Source: Cytophagales bacterium
Lineage (GTDB): Bacteria > Bacteroidota > Bacteroidia > Cytophagales > Cyclobacteriaceae
Assembly (NCBI GenBank): GCA_029262955.1
Contig: JAJCYL010000194.1
Span: 1-14,317 of the forward strand
Length of the DNA: 14,317 nucleotides
Direction: 5' to 3'
Made by a program: the position numbers and the translations under genes. The notes beneath the pieces are model-generated. The model saw nothing but the letters and a program-made list of their open reading frames with translations. It was not told the DNA's origin and did not search any database. Below, piece after piece: positions 1-7,370 of this stretch. How positions within the stretch are numbered: the first letter of the stretch is position 1; each line of letters starts with the position of its first letter.

Positions 1-787
1 TCTCAATAAGGCTGGTTGTCGTAGTGCCATAAGGGATCTCCTTGATATGTAAAGTCTTTTTATCTACCTCTTCAATCCTTGATCTTACTCTTACCTTACC
101 CCCTCTTTCTCCATCGTTGTAATCTGTGACATCAATTAATCCACCCGTTTGAAAATCAGGATATAGCTTCGGATTTTTACCTGATAAGATTTTTATAGAC
201 GCTGCAATCAACTCACAAAAATTGTGGGGTAATATTTTAGTGCTCAAACCTACCGCAATACCTTCAACTCCTTGTGCTAAAAGTAGCGGAAACTTTACAG
301 GCAGGGTAGTTGGTTCTTTTTTACGTCCGTCGTAGGACAACTGCCAATTGGTGGTTTGCGGATTAAATATAACTTCCAAAGCGAACTTTGAAAGTCTGGC
401 CTCAATGTACCTCGGGGCTGCTGACCTGTCACCCGTTCTTACATCGCCCCAGTTTCCCTGGGTATCAATAAGAATATCCTTTTGACCAACATTTACAATC
501 GCATCCCCTATAGACGCATCTCCATGTGGATGATAGGACATGGTGCTTCCAATGATGTTAGCTACTTTATTGTAGCGACCATCATCCATCTCCTTCATGG
601 CATGCATTATGCGTCTTTGAACAGGTTTCAAGCCATCTTCAATAGCTGGTACAGCCCTTTCAAGGATCACATAGGATGCATAGTCTAAAAACCAATTTTC
701 GTACATTCCAGAGACTGGAACTACGTCGTGGATTATGTCTTCGTCTTGATATTGCTCCTTATGCTCTTCTTTACCGTTTTCTTTCAT
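1..787 (-). CDS. parC: DNA topoisomerase IV subunit A (ParC), N-terminal 262 codons, cut by window edge
   Basis: ParC is the DNA-cleaving and rejoining subunit of topoisomerase IV, which decatenates sister chromosomes and relaxes supercoils together with ParE. The frame reads from ATG at 787 to the window edge without a stop. Visible landmarks are the N-terminal winged-helix segment (GLKPVQRRIMHAM, about residues 52-64), the quinolone-pocket motif YHPHGDASIGDAI (about 85-97), and GDRSAAPRYIEARLS with the catalytic tyrosine at about residue 127. The PVKFPLLLAQGVEGIAVG segment typical of GyrA/ParC follows. The start overlaps the parE stop as ATGA (784-787), so translation is probably coupled. 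GyrA is the alternative, but the direct pairing with a ParE-type gene and the divergent quinolone-pocket sequence favour ParC. The C-terminal DNA-wrapping domain lies outside the window. Confidence 0.93.
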   Translation of the reverse strand, partial: MKENGKEEHKEQYQDEDIIHDVVPVSGMYENWFLDYASYVILERAVPAIEDGLKPVQRRIMHAMKEMDDGRYNKVANIIGSTMSYHPHGDASIGDAIVNVGQKDILIDTQGNWGDVRTGDRSAAPRYIEARLSKFALEVIFNPQTTNWQLSYDGRKKEPTTLPVKFPLLLAQGVEGIAVGLSTKILPHNFCELIAASIKILSGKNPKLYPDFQTGGLIDVTDYNDGERGGKVRVRSRIEEVDKKTLHIKEIPYGTTTTSLIE

Positions 788-2697
788 TCTTCCAATGCCG
801 CTAATTCATCCTGACTTACTTCTAGCTCTTCCTCAATATCATCATCAACCATGTCCCTCTCTACTTTTAAATTACCAATGATGAAATCTTGTCTGTCAGG
901 TGTGTTTTTACCCATGTAAAATGTCAACAACTGTTTTATACTAGTGTCCTTTCGAAGAATGATCGGTTCCAATCGAATATCATCTCCGATAAAGCCTCCA
1001 AACTCATCCGGTGAAATCTCGCCTAATCCTTTAAATCGAGTAATTTCAGGCTTCGTTCCTAACTCTAAAATTGCAGACAGTTTTTCCTCATTGCTGTAGC
1101 AATAAATTGTTTTCTTTTTATTTCTCACCCGATATAATGGAGTCTCCAAAATGAAAACATGACCATTTCGCACGAGATCCGGAAAAAACTGCAGAAAAAA
1201 GGTGAGCATCAATAACCGAATATGCATTCCATCTACGTCTGCATCCGTGGCAATGATAATTTTTCTATAACGAAGCCCTTCCAGTCCGTCTTCAATATTG
1301 AGTGCATGTTGCAGGAGATTAAACTCCTCATTTTCGTAGACAATCTTCTTGGTTAAACCAAAACAGTTAAGGGGTTTTCCCCTCAAACTAAAAACAGCTT
1401 GTATCTGCACATCACGAGACTTTGTAATTGAACCACTCGCAGAGTCTCCTTCTGTAATAAAGATCATAGTCTCTTCTCTCCTCTCCTGTTTCAATACATC
1501 ATAGTGGATGCGACAGTCCCTCAGCTTTTTGTTGTGTAGATTGGCTTTTTTAGCACGATCATTGGCAAGTTTCTTTATCCCCGCTATCTCTTTGCGCTCA
1601 CGTTCTGACTGTAAAATTCTCTTTTGAAGCGCATCCGCTACTGCAGAGTGCTTATGGAGATAATCATCTAAATGCTTCTTAACAAAATCATTAATGAAGG
1701 ACCGCATGGTTGGTCCTTCAGGTGCAACATTTTGCGAGCCTAATTTTGTTTTAGTTTGAGATTCAAATACCGGTTCTTGTACCCTTACAGCTATTGAAGC
1801 AACTATACTTGCTCTTACATCTGTTGCATCGAAATCTTTCTTATAAAATTCCCTTACTGTTTTTACCAATGCCTCCCTGAAAGCAGCAAGATGAGTACCT
1901 CCCTGCGTTGTATACTGACCATTAACAAACGAATAGTACTCCTCGCCATACTGATTGGAATGTGTTAATGCCACCTCAATGTCCTCCCCTCTTAGATGGA
2001 TAATGGGGTATCTCAAATTATCAGAATCTGTCTTTCGTTCAAGCAGGTCTAGCAGTCCATTTTGAGAGAAGAATTTCCGATTGTTGAAATTGATGGTTAA
2101 GCCTGCATTCAAGAAAGCATAATTCCACATTAAGTCTTCCAGGTATTCAGGTATGAAATGGAAATTCTTAAATACAGTGTCATCAGGTTCAAAAACGGTC
2201 AATGTCCCATTGCGATCATCGATTTTGATAATCTTGTCGTCCTTGATTATTTCACCCTTGGAAAACTCAGCCACTTTAGTTTGGCCATCTCTGACTGATT
2301 GTACTTTAAAATAATTGGAGAGTGCATTAACCGCTTTTGTTCCTACTCCATTAAGACCTACGGACTTTTGGAAAGCGGTGGAGTCATATTTGCCTCCGGT
2401 ATTAATCTTAGATACGCAATCGACTACTTTTCCAAGCGGAATTCCTCTGCCGTAATCCCGTACTTCAACGCGGTGGTCGGTTACTTTAACTTGAATTATT
2501 TTACCATATCCCATCATGTGCTCGTCAATACAATTGTCGATCACTTCTTTCACCAATACATAGATACCATCATCCTGAGCTGAACCATCGCCAAGCTTGC
2601 CAATATACATGCCAGGTCTTAGCCTGATGTGCTCTTTCCAGTCTAATGACCTAATACTATCCTCAGTGTAATTCCCTATTTCTCCGTTTCCAGACAT
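784..2697 (-). CDS. parE: DNA topoisomerase IV subunit B (ParE)
   Basis: ParE is the ATPase subunit of topoisomerase IV. The following positions count from TTG at 2703; subtract 2 for the chosen start. The GHKL ATPase domain shows E53 and N57 in VKEVIDN, DYGRGIP at 83-89 and GLNGVGTKAVNALS at about 116-129. The transducer carries the QTKTKLG loop at about 316-322. The TOPRIM domain shows ITEGDSASGS at about 416-425 and the metal-binding DADVDG at 487-492, followed by RFKGLGEISPDEF. Length, about 637 residues, is normal for a Bacteroidota ParE. I chose ATG at 2697 because TTG at 2703 adds only two residues and has no better upstream site. The stop overlaps the parC start as ATGA, giving a parE-parC operon. 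GyrB is less likely given the length, the tight linkage to parC and the SASGS variant of the EGDSA motif. Confidence 0.95.
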   Translation of the reverse strand: MSGNGEIGNYTEDSIRSLDWKEHIRLRPGMYIGKLGDGSAQDDGIYVLVKEVIDNCIDEHMMGYGKIIQVKVTDHRVEVRDYGRGIPLGKVVDCVSKINTGGKYDSTAFQKSVGLNGVGTKAVNALSNYFKVQSVRDGQTKVAEFSKGEIIKDDKIIKIDDRNGTLTVFEPDDTVFKNFHFIPEYLEDLMWNYAFLNAGLTINFNNRKFFSQNGLLDLLERKTDSDNLRYPIIHLRGEDIEVALTHSNQYGEEYYSFVNGQYTTQGGTHLAAFREALVKTVREFYKKDFDATDVRASIVASIAVRVQEPVFESQTKTKLGSQNVAPEGPTMRSFINDFVKKHLDDYLHKHSAVADALQKRILQSERERKEIAGIKKLANDRAKKANLHNKKLRDCRIHYDVLKQERREETMIFITEGDSASGSITKSRDVQIQAVFSLRGKPLNCFGLTKKIVYENEEFNLLQHALNIEDGLEGLRYRKIIIATDADVDGMHIRLLMLTFFLQFFPDLVRNGHVFILETPLYRVRNKKKTIYCYSNEEKLSAILELGTKPEITRFKGLGEISPDEFGGFIGDDIRLEPIILRKDTSIKQLLTFYMGKNTPDRQDFIIGNLKVERDMVDDDIEEELEVSQDELAALEE

Positions 2698-2712
2698 AAA
2701 CAATTTTTAGGC

Positions 2713-2727
2713 CCAATAATTTATTGG
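2713..2727. promoter_or_regulatory. Short palindrome upstream of parE
   Basis: CCAATAA and TTATTGG are perfect inverted arms around a single central base, about 16 bp upstream of the parE start. It could be a protein-binding site or a weak 5'-UTR hairpin. I could not place a clear Bacteroidota promoter (TTTG-N19-21-TAnnTTTG) next to it, so any regulatory role is an inference. In AT-rich DNA a 7-bp-arm palindrome can also arise by chance. Confidence 0.25.
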
Positions 2728-2825
2728 ACGATTATATATGCAAAATACAACTTAACCAACTCAAAAAATAAGTACTATGTTGAGCAATTAGTTGAAGTAA
2801 AATGCTATAACAGTCTATATTATAA

Positions 2826-3299
2826 CTATTTATTACCTTTTTTTAGAAGTATATATATCAACACCAATAACCAGATAAAAACTAAGAATTGTCCTAAATA
2901 TGCCAGGTAACTATAGCTATTAATAAGATCCACATCACCATTATTATAGATACCCACAAAGGCGACCATAAAAACGAAGAACAAATTCATGACTGGAGCC
3001 AAAGCAGATAACCAAGCAGTAAAGTTGTCTTTGAACAATTCGTTGCTAAAAAAAAATCTGCCAGGTCTAATTGGAAGGAATTGAAATATTTTGGTGAAGA
3101 GCACTGTCATCAGATTTAATGATAGAAATAAAATCAAGCTTGCGTAAAAAAATTGATTTTTATCTAAGTACCAGTCAACCTGACCTGCTGAATTATATAA
3201 AATTCCAACCCGATTTGGAAGATTTGAGTAAACGAAAAGTAGAACTAAAATTAATAAAATTGAAGTGACAACTCGTGTCAGATTTACCAGCTTGACCAT
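2826..3299 (-). CDS. Four-helix membrane protein with DUF1648-like motif, function unknown
   Basis: This 157-residue protein has no function I can assign. Four hydrophobic stretches are visible: about residues 10-25, 50-70, 93-117 and 131-152. They suggest an inner-membrane protein with a basic C-terminus (LLKKGNK). Between helices 1 and 2 is SNLPNRVGILYNSAGQVDWYL. It resembles the LP-x-x-[VI]-x-x-[HYF]-[FY]-[ND]-x-x-G-x-x-D pattern of DUF1648, which occurs in SdpI-type and other small membrane proteins. That resemblance is by eye only. The gene is divergent from the hydroxylase at 3388, with 88 bp between the two start codons. It is followed by 120 bp of AT-rich spacer before parE, with no clear terminator. 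Start choice: ATG at 3299 immediately precedes the first helix. Confidence 0.8.
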   Translation of the reverse strand: MVKLVNLTRVVTSILLILVLLFVYSNLPNRVGILYNSAGQVDWYLDKNQFFYASLILFLSLNLMTVLFTKIFQFLPIRPGRFFFSNELFKDNFTAWLSALAPVMNLFFVFMVAFVGIYNNGDVDLINSYSYLAYLGQFLVFIWLLVLIYILLKKGNK

Positions 3300-3387
3300 G
3301 TTTAGATTTACCCGCCCTGTAAGGGTGCAATGATATAAATAATCTATGGTTTTACTACTTTAGATTTTAGTATGCAAGCAGACTTAA

Positions 3388-4620
3388 ATGGACATTAGCC
3401 CAATAGTACTTTCCATTCCAATATTTTTTATTCTCATTGGGCTAGAACTAATAGTACAGCATTTCTCGAAAAGAAAATTATACCGGGTTAATGACGCCAT
3501 AACAAACTTGAGCTGCGGCATCACATCGCAGATTACAGGCGTATTCATAAAGATTGTCACCATTGCGCTTTATCAATTTATTTATGAAAATTTTAGTTTG
3601 CTCGTCATACCAACTAATTGGTGGACAATAACCATTCTCTTTATGTCGGCGGATATGTTATACTATTGGGGCCATAGAATGAGCCATCAAATTAACCTCT
3701 TCTGGGGATCCCATGTGGTGCACCATCAATCTGAAGATTATAATTTGTCTGTCGCACTGAGGCAAAGTTCGTTTCAGACAATATGGACTTTTGGGTTCTA
3801 CCTTCCACTTGCTTTTATCGGTTTTGAAACTATGACCTTTGTACTCATAACCGTGTTCATAACACTCTATCAATTTTGGATACATACTGAGACAATTGGC
3901 AAATTGGGTTGGATAGAATATGTACTCAATACTCCTTCTCATCATAGGGTTCATCATGGAAGAGATCCGAAGTATATTGATAAAAACCATGCAGGAACGT
4001 TCATTATTTGGGATAAAATGTTTGGAACATATCAAGAGGAGGAGGAAACACCCACCTACGGAATTACAAAACCAGTCAACTCTTGGAATCCTATATGGGC
4101 CAATTTTGATTATTACTCAATTCTTTTCAAACAAATACTTGGCACTCCAGGCTTGATGAATAAGCTCGGTATATTGTTTAACAAACCAGGTTGGCGACCC
4201 AAATCATTGGGTGGTTATCAGCCAGCACCTTCGGTAGATAAGTTAACATATACTAAGTATAATGAGCACCCTTCATTCAAAGTGAACATTTATGTTCTCT
4301 TCCAGTTTTTAATCACATTAATTGTTGCGTCATACTTTTTATTCCAGCAAAACTCCTTCAACATAACGCAGAAAAGCTTATTTGCCATCTTAATCGTATC
4401 TTATGTATTAAATTGCGGCGGTTTACTGGAAAGGAAGTCATGGGTTCTACCAAGTGAATGGGTAAAGTACCTGATACTAATATGGTTGAGCTATTTAATC
4501 TACGGATTCTCAACAATTACTATCGGCTCTTTCCTGTATTCATTCATCTCAATCACATGGCTTTATTATATAAAATCTGAAGTAGACCACAATACACAAA
4601 TTGATGTTGCAAAAAGTTAA
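3388..4620 (+). CDS. Sterol desaturase / fatty acid hydroxylase superfamily protein, alkylglycerol monooxygenase-like
   Basis: This is a polytopic membrane di-iron oxygenase of 410 residues. Its histidine boxes are clear: HRMSH (H96, H100), HVVHH (H109, H112, H113), an isolated H166 in WIHTETIGKLGW, HHRVHH (H185-H190) and H201 in NHAGTFIIWDKMFGTY. Hydrophobic helices lie before, between and after these boxes. The C-terminal third (about 290-400) adds several further membrane segments after an amphipathic stretch. This longer layout resembles eukaryotic alkylglycerol monooxygenase (TMEM195 type), which cleaves ether lipids with tetrahydropterin, more than short bacterial sterol desaturases. 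The family assignment is secure; the substrate (ether lipid, fatty acid, sterol or carotenoid) is not known. The 3' end overlaps the following lipoprotein gene by 17 bp in another frame, suggesting coupled translation. Confidence 0.88.
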   Translation: MDISPIVLSIPIFFILIGLELIVQHFSKRKLYRVNDAITNLSCGITSQITGVFIKIVTIALYQFIYENFSLLVIPTNWWTITILFMSADMLYYWGHRMSHQINLFWGSHVVHHQSEDYNLSVALRQSSFQTIWTFGFYLPLAFIGFETMTFVLITVFITLYQFWIHTETIGKLGWIEYVLNTPSHHRVHHGRDPKYIDKNHAGTFIIWDKMFGTYQEEEETPTYGITKPVNSWNPIWANFDYYSILFKQILGTPGLMNKLGILFNKPGWRPKSLGGYQPAPSVDKLTYTKYNEHPSFKVNIYVLFQFLITLIVASYFLFQQNSFNITQKSLFAILIVSYVLNCGGLLERKSWVLPSEWVKYLILIWLSYLIYGFSTITIGSFLYSFISITWLYYIKSEVDHNTQIDVAKS

Positions 4621-4981
4621 TACGGTACTTCATTTATTTATAGCAACCCTTATCATGTCCTGCGGCCCTCCGCCAACTCTTGAAGGTTTTGATAAAGGTG
4701 AGTGGACAATGGATAAATTTGCCTGCAAGGGATTGAGAAGCAATTATCTCAATCTTATCAATGATAATAAGACTACCCTACTGCGTCTTAACCAAAACGA
4801 AATTGAAAATATTTTAGGATTGCCTGATGAACACGAATTGGATAAACGAAAAAGGAAGTATTTTTATTACAACCTCCAACCTGGTCTGCAGTGTGACTCT
4901 GGTAAAGCATATCCAATAAGATTACAGATCAAATTTAATGCACTTGGACAGTCATCCGAAGTATTTTTGGAAAATTACTGA
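4604..4981 (+). CDS. Small lipoprotein, possibly BamE/SmpA-like fold
   Basis: This is a 125-residue secreted protein. The N-terminus has a hydrophobic stretch ending in LIMSC, a good lipobox with the lipidated cysteine at residue 20, followed by GPPP. No acidic surface-export signal follows the cysteine. The mature part holds two further cysteines (in KFACKG and LQCDSG), which could form a disulfide. The pattern LNQNEIENILGLPDEHE, then YFYYNL, then RLQIKFNALGQSSEVF resembles the helix-strand order of small BamE/SmpA-type lipoproteins, but this is a visual inference. I chose ATG at 4604 over the in-frame TTG at 4601. The start lies inside the 3' end of the hydroxylase gene (17-bp overlap), so the two are probably one transcript. 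Its stop is only 6 bp from the convergent paaG stop, leaving no room for a separate terminator. Confidence 0.82.
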   Translation: MLQKVNTVLHLFIATLIMSCGPPPTLEGFDKGEWTMDKFACKGLRSNYLNLINDNKTTLLRLNQNEIENILGLPDEHELDKRKRKYFYYNLQPGLQCDSGKAYPIRLQIKFNALGQSSEVFLENY

Positions 4982-4987
4982 GGGGGT

Positions 4988-5767
4988 TTATTCTCCGGTA
5001 AATGAAGGCTTCCTTTTTTCCAAAAAAGCATTCACTCCTTCCTTGTAATCCCTGGACCTGCCAGCTTCTGCTTGCAGATTGTCTTCCATTTGTAATTGGG
5101 TAGCCAGGTCATTGTTGAATGTACTGTTGAGTAATCTCTTTGTATAGCCCAAACCCTTAGTTGGCATTTGTGATAATTTGACAGCCAGGTTCCAGGATTC
5201 TTCTACAAACCTATTATCAGTAATACAGCAATAAATCATTCCCATCTTTTCTGCATCTGTTGCAGACACTTTGTCTCCTAACATCATCAAGGCCGATGCT
5301 TTTTGAAACCCAATCAGGCGAGGCAAAAAGTACGTTCCACCGCTATCAGGAATCAAACCGATTTTGCTAAAAGCCTGAATAAAAGATGCGGACTCAGCAG
5401 CAACAACGATATCACACGCCAATGAGATATTGGCGCCGGCGCCGGCTGCTACCCCATTTACCGCAGCAATAATTGGCTTTTCAATACTCCTGATTTTGGA
5501 TATGATGGGATTGTAATGTTCTGCTACGATCTTTTCTATTGGAAGCCCCGATTCTTCAACCACTTCTGCGAGGTCTTGCCCGGCAGAGAATGCTTTCCCT
5601 GCTCCTGTTATGTATACTGCCCGAACCTCCTTCTTCTGCTCACATTCATCCAAAAAACCTTGAAGGCCCAGGGCCATATCACGATTAAAGCTGTTAAATA
5701 CCTCAGGCCTACTGAGAATTATTTTAGCAACATTTCCTTCTATTAAAAAATTGATAGAATCTGTCAT
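4988..5767 (-). CDS. paaG: 2-(1,2-epoxy-1,2-dihydrophenyl)acetyl-CoA isomerase PaaG (crotonase family)
   Basis: PaaG isomerises the ring-epoxide of phenylacetyl-CoA to the oxepin-CoA, the step after PaaABC(D)E in aerobic phenylacetate breakdown. The 259-residue protein has the crotonase fold: the oxyanion-hole segment AFSAGQDL (about residues 59-66), the second segment GVAAGAGANISLACD (about 105-119), and KIGLIPDSGGTYFLPRLIG (about 135-153). The last is very characteristic of PaaG, with the catalytic aspartate D141 in PDSGGT. The C-terminal helices (NAFLEKRKPSFTG) fit the family, and length is typical. It sits last in the paa operon, 15 bp after paaD. A generic enoyl-CoA hydratase such as PaaF is less likely, because those carry a glutamate pair and lack PDSGGT. 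Confidence 0.92.
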   Translation of the reverse strand: MTDSINFLIEGNVAKIILSRPEVFNSFNRDMALGLQGFLDECEQKKEVRAVYITGAGKAFSAGQDLAEVVEESGLPIEKIVAEHYNPIISKIRSIEKPIIAAVNGVAAGAGANISLACDIVVAAESASFIQAFSKIGLIPDSGGTYFLPRLIGFQKASALMMLGDKVSATDAEKMGMIYCCITDNRFVEESWNLAVKLSQMPTKGLGYTKRLLNSTFNNDLATQLQMEDNLQAEAGRSRDYKEGVNAFLEKRKPSFTGE

Positions 5768-5782
5768 TTTAGCTCTATTAAA

Positions 5783-6271
5783 TTATAGGCACTTAAAATA
5801 ATCAAAAGGCTCCAAACAGTCCTTGCACTTATAATGAGCTTTACAGGCAGTTGAACCGAATTGACTAACAAGTTCAGTGTTCTCTGATTTGCATTGTGGA
5901 CAAATTACAAGAGGGTGCTCACCCATTAAGCCTTTTTTATCACTTGACTTTTCTCGGGGAGGTGCAATACCGTATTTCTCCAGCTTCTGTTTACCTATTT
6001 CTGTTAACCAATCGGTTGTCCAAGCCGGTGATAACACGGTTGTAATGTGAATGTTTTGAAAACCCTCATTCTCAAGAAGTTCTCTGATATCGCTTTCGAT
6101 AGTATTCATGGCTGGACACCCTGAATAGGTCGGTGTTATCACAACTTCAATCTTGTTATTATCTACTTTAATATCTCTAACGACCCCGAGGTCAATTACA
6201 GAAAGCACAGGGATTTCCGGATCTTTAACTTCCTCTAAAAGTGTCCAAAGATTGTCATTGACCACTACCAT
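5783..6271 (-). CDS. paaD: Phenylacetyl-CoA epoxidase subunit PaaD (MIP18/DUF59 family, C-terminal zinc ribbon)
   Basis: PaaD is needed for a working phenylacetyl-CoA epoxidase, probably for cluster maturation, though it is not part of the catalytic core. Residues 5-95 are a MIP18/DUF59 domain, with KDPEIPVLSVIDLGVV and PTYSGCPAM carrying the conserved C52. The C-terminal part is a zinc ribbon typical of PaaD but absent from SufT-type relatives: CPQC (C124, C127), C143, CKDC (C149, C152) and a final C161. Length (162) fits. The start at 6271 overlaps the paaC stop by 7 bp, implying coupled translation. Confidence 0.94.
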   Translation of the reverse strand: MVVVNDNLWTLLEEVKDPEIPVLSVIDLGVVRDIKVDNNKIEVVITPTYSGCPAMNTIESDIRELLENEGFQNIHITTVLSPAWTTDWLTEIGKQKLEKYGIAPPREKSSDKKGLMGEHPLVICPQCKSENTELVSQFGSTACKAHYKCKDCLEPFDYFKCL

Positions 6272-7023
6272 TTGGCTCCGGGGTAGGCTCTTTGCAAGAA
6301 TTGAAGATCTGCTAAGATGTAGCCCAGGTGTTCAGAGTGTTTACCTTCTTTTCCTCCTGACTGCATCCATTCTCCGGCGGGAACTTCCAAAGTTGCTTCT
6401 TCCAGAATTGATCCGATTTTCTGTTCCCACTTGGGTTTAAGTCCAGTTAAATCAGTGCCAATTTTGGCATCTATCATTGCGTTGTCAACTTCATTATTAT
6501 TGAAAAACTCACCCGTATAACTCCAAAGATCGGTTATTGCACGATTAATTCGTTCATGACTTTCATCAGTCCCATCACCAAGTCGTAGAATCCAGTCCGA
6601 ACTCCATTTAACATGATACCTGACTTCTTTTAGTGATTTTTGGGCAATTGCCTTGAGTTGCTCATCAGCTGATTCCGTCAATGCCTGATAAAATAAAAAA
6701 TTGAAATTGTCAAAATAAAACTGGCGGGCTATGGTATAAGCAAAATCCTGATTTGGTTGCTCCACCAACAAAAGATTTTTGAATTGCCAGACATCTCGCA
6801 GGTAAGCAAGATCATCCTCTGTCTTTCCTTTTCCTTCAACATCAGCGGCATATTGATAAAGACTTCTGGATTGCCCAATTAAATCTAAAGCTATATTGGT
6901 CATAGCTATGTCTTGCTCAAGAACAGGTCCATGCCCGCACCATTCGCCCAACCTCTGCCCTAATATAAGGCAGTTATCTGCCTGCCTAATCACGTAATCA
7001 AAAAGGGCTTCTTTAGTGCTCAT
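6265..7023 (-). CDS. paaC: Phenylacetyl-CoA epoxidase structural subunit PaaC
   Basis: PaaC is the ferritin-like but non-catalytic partner of PaaA; the PaaA-PaaC pair is the core of the multicomponent oxygenase that epoxidises phenylacetyl-CoA. The 252-residue protein shows the family signatures LGQRLGEWCGHGPVLEQDIA (about residues 21-40), NIALDLIGQSRSLYQYAA (43-60) and KEVRYHVKWSSDWILRLGDG (about 132-151). It ends in an HLGYILADLQFLQRAYPGAKW-type tail typical of PaaC. It starts 9 bp after the paaB stop and overlaps paaD by 7 bp, so it sits in the tightest part of the operon. Confidence 0.95.
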   Translation of the reverse strand: MSTKEALFDYVIRQADNCLILGQRLGEWCGHGPVLEQDIAMTNIALDLIGQSRSLYQYAADVEGKGKTEDDLAYLRDVWQFKNLLLVEQPNQDFAYTIARQFYFDNFNFLFYQALTESADEQLKAIAQKSLKEVRYHVKWSSDWILRLGDGTDESHERINRAITDLWSYTGEFFNNNEVDNAMIDAKIGTDLTGLKPKWEQKIGSILEEATLEVPAGEWMQSGGKEGKHSEHLGYILADLQFLQRAYPGAKW

Positions 7024-7032
7024 AAGAAAAAT

Positions 7033-7320
7033 CTAAATGTGCTTGACTTCGTCAGGTAGCTTATAAAATGTGGGGTGACGATAAATCTTATCTGCTGCAG
7101 GTTCAAATAACTCCTCACCCTGTGCAGGGTCTGATGCTGTAATGCTTTTTGATTCAACGACCCAGATACTAATCCCTTCATTTCTTCGGGTATAAACATC
7201 ACGTGCATTCTCAAGTGCCATTTGACTATCAGTAGCATGAAGGCTCCCCACGTGTTTATGGTGGAGGCCATTCTTGCTCCTGATAAATACTTCCCACAAG
7301 GGCCAACTTCGCTTACTCAT
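7033..7320 (-). CDS. paaB: Phenylacetyl-CoA epoxidase subunit PaaB
   Basis: PaaB is a small bridging subunit of the phenylacetyl-CoA epoxidase that helps assemble PaaAC units. The 95-residue protein carries the family pattern WPLWEVFIRSKNGLHHKHVGSLHA-type N-terminus (residues 6-29), then MALENARDVYTRRNEGISIWVV (about 34-55), and a C-terminal KIYRHPTFYKLPDEVKHI. Length is normal. It begins 50 bp after the paaA stop, the widest gap inside the operon. That gap holds a weak 5-bp GTCCT/AGGAC inverted repeat but no T-tract, so I see no terminator there. Confidence 0.95.
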   Translation of the reverse strand: MSKRSWPLWEVFIRSKNGLHHKHVGSLHATDSQMALENARDVYTRRNEGISIWVVESKSITASDPAQGEELFEPAADKIYRHPTFYKLPDEVKHI

Positions 7321-7370
7321 TTTGGGTCCTGTTTACTTGAAAGGACAATTTAGAATTAACCATATATGAA

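Noticed and set aside
482..688. Plus-strand frame opposite the start of parC
   Set aside because: It is antisense to the catalytic part of ParC and is a shadow of that gene.
2698..2703. TTG at 2703 as parE start
   Set aside because: It adds only two residues; ATG at 2697 is the more likely start.
3315..3325. CCCTGTAAGGG as an operator between the divergent genes
   Set aside because: Only four paired bases per arm; too short to separate from chance.
3658..4035. 125-codon minus-strand frame inside the hydroxylase gene
   Set aside because: It is antisense to the histidine-box region of a clear gene and its product resembles no protein; the length reflects codon bias of the true strand.
7020..7271. 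83-codon alternative frame over paaB
   Set aside because: paaB in the other frame matches its family over the full length, and this frame has no family features.
7321..7370. GTCCT/AGGAC inverted repeat between paaA and paaB as a terminator
   Set aside because: Only 5 bp of stem around an 11-base loop and no T-tract; the operon is otherwise continuous.
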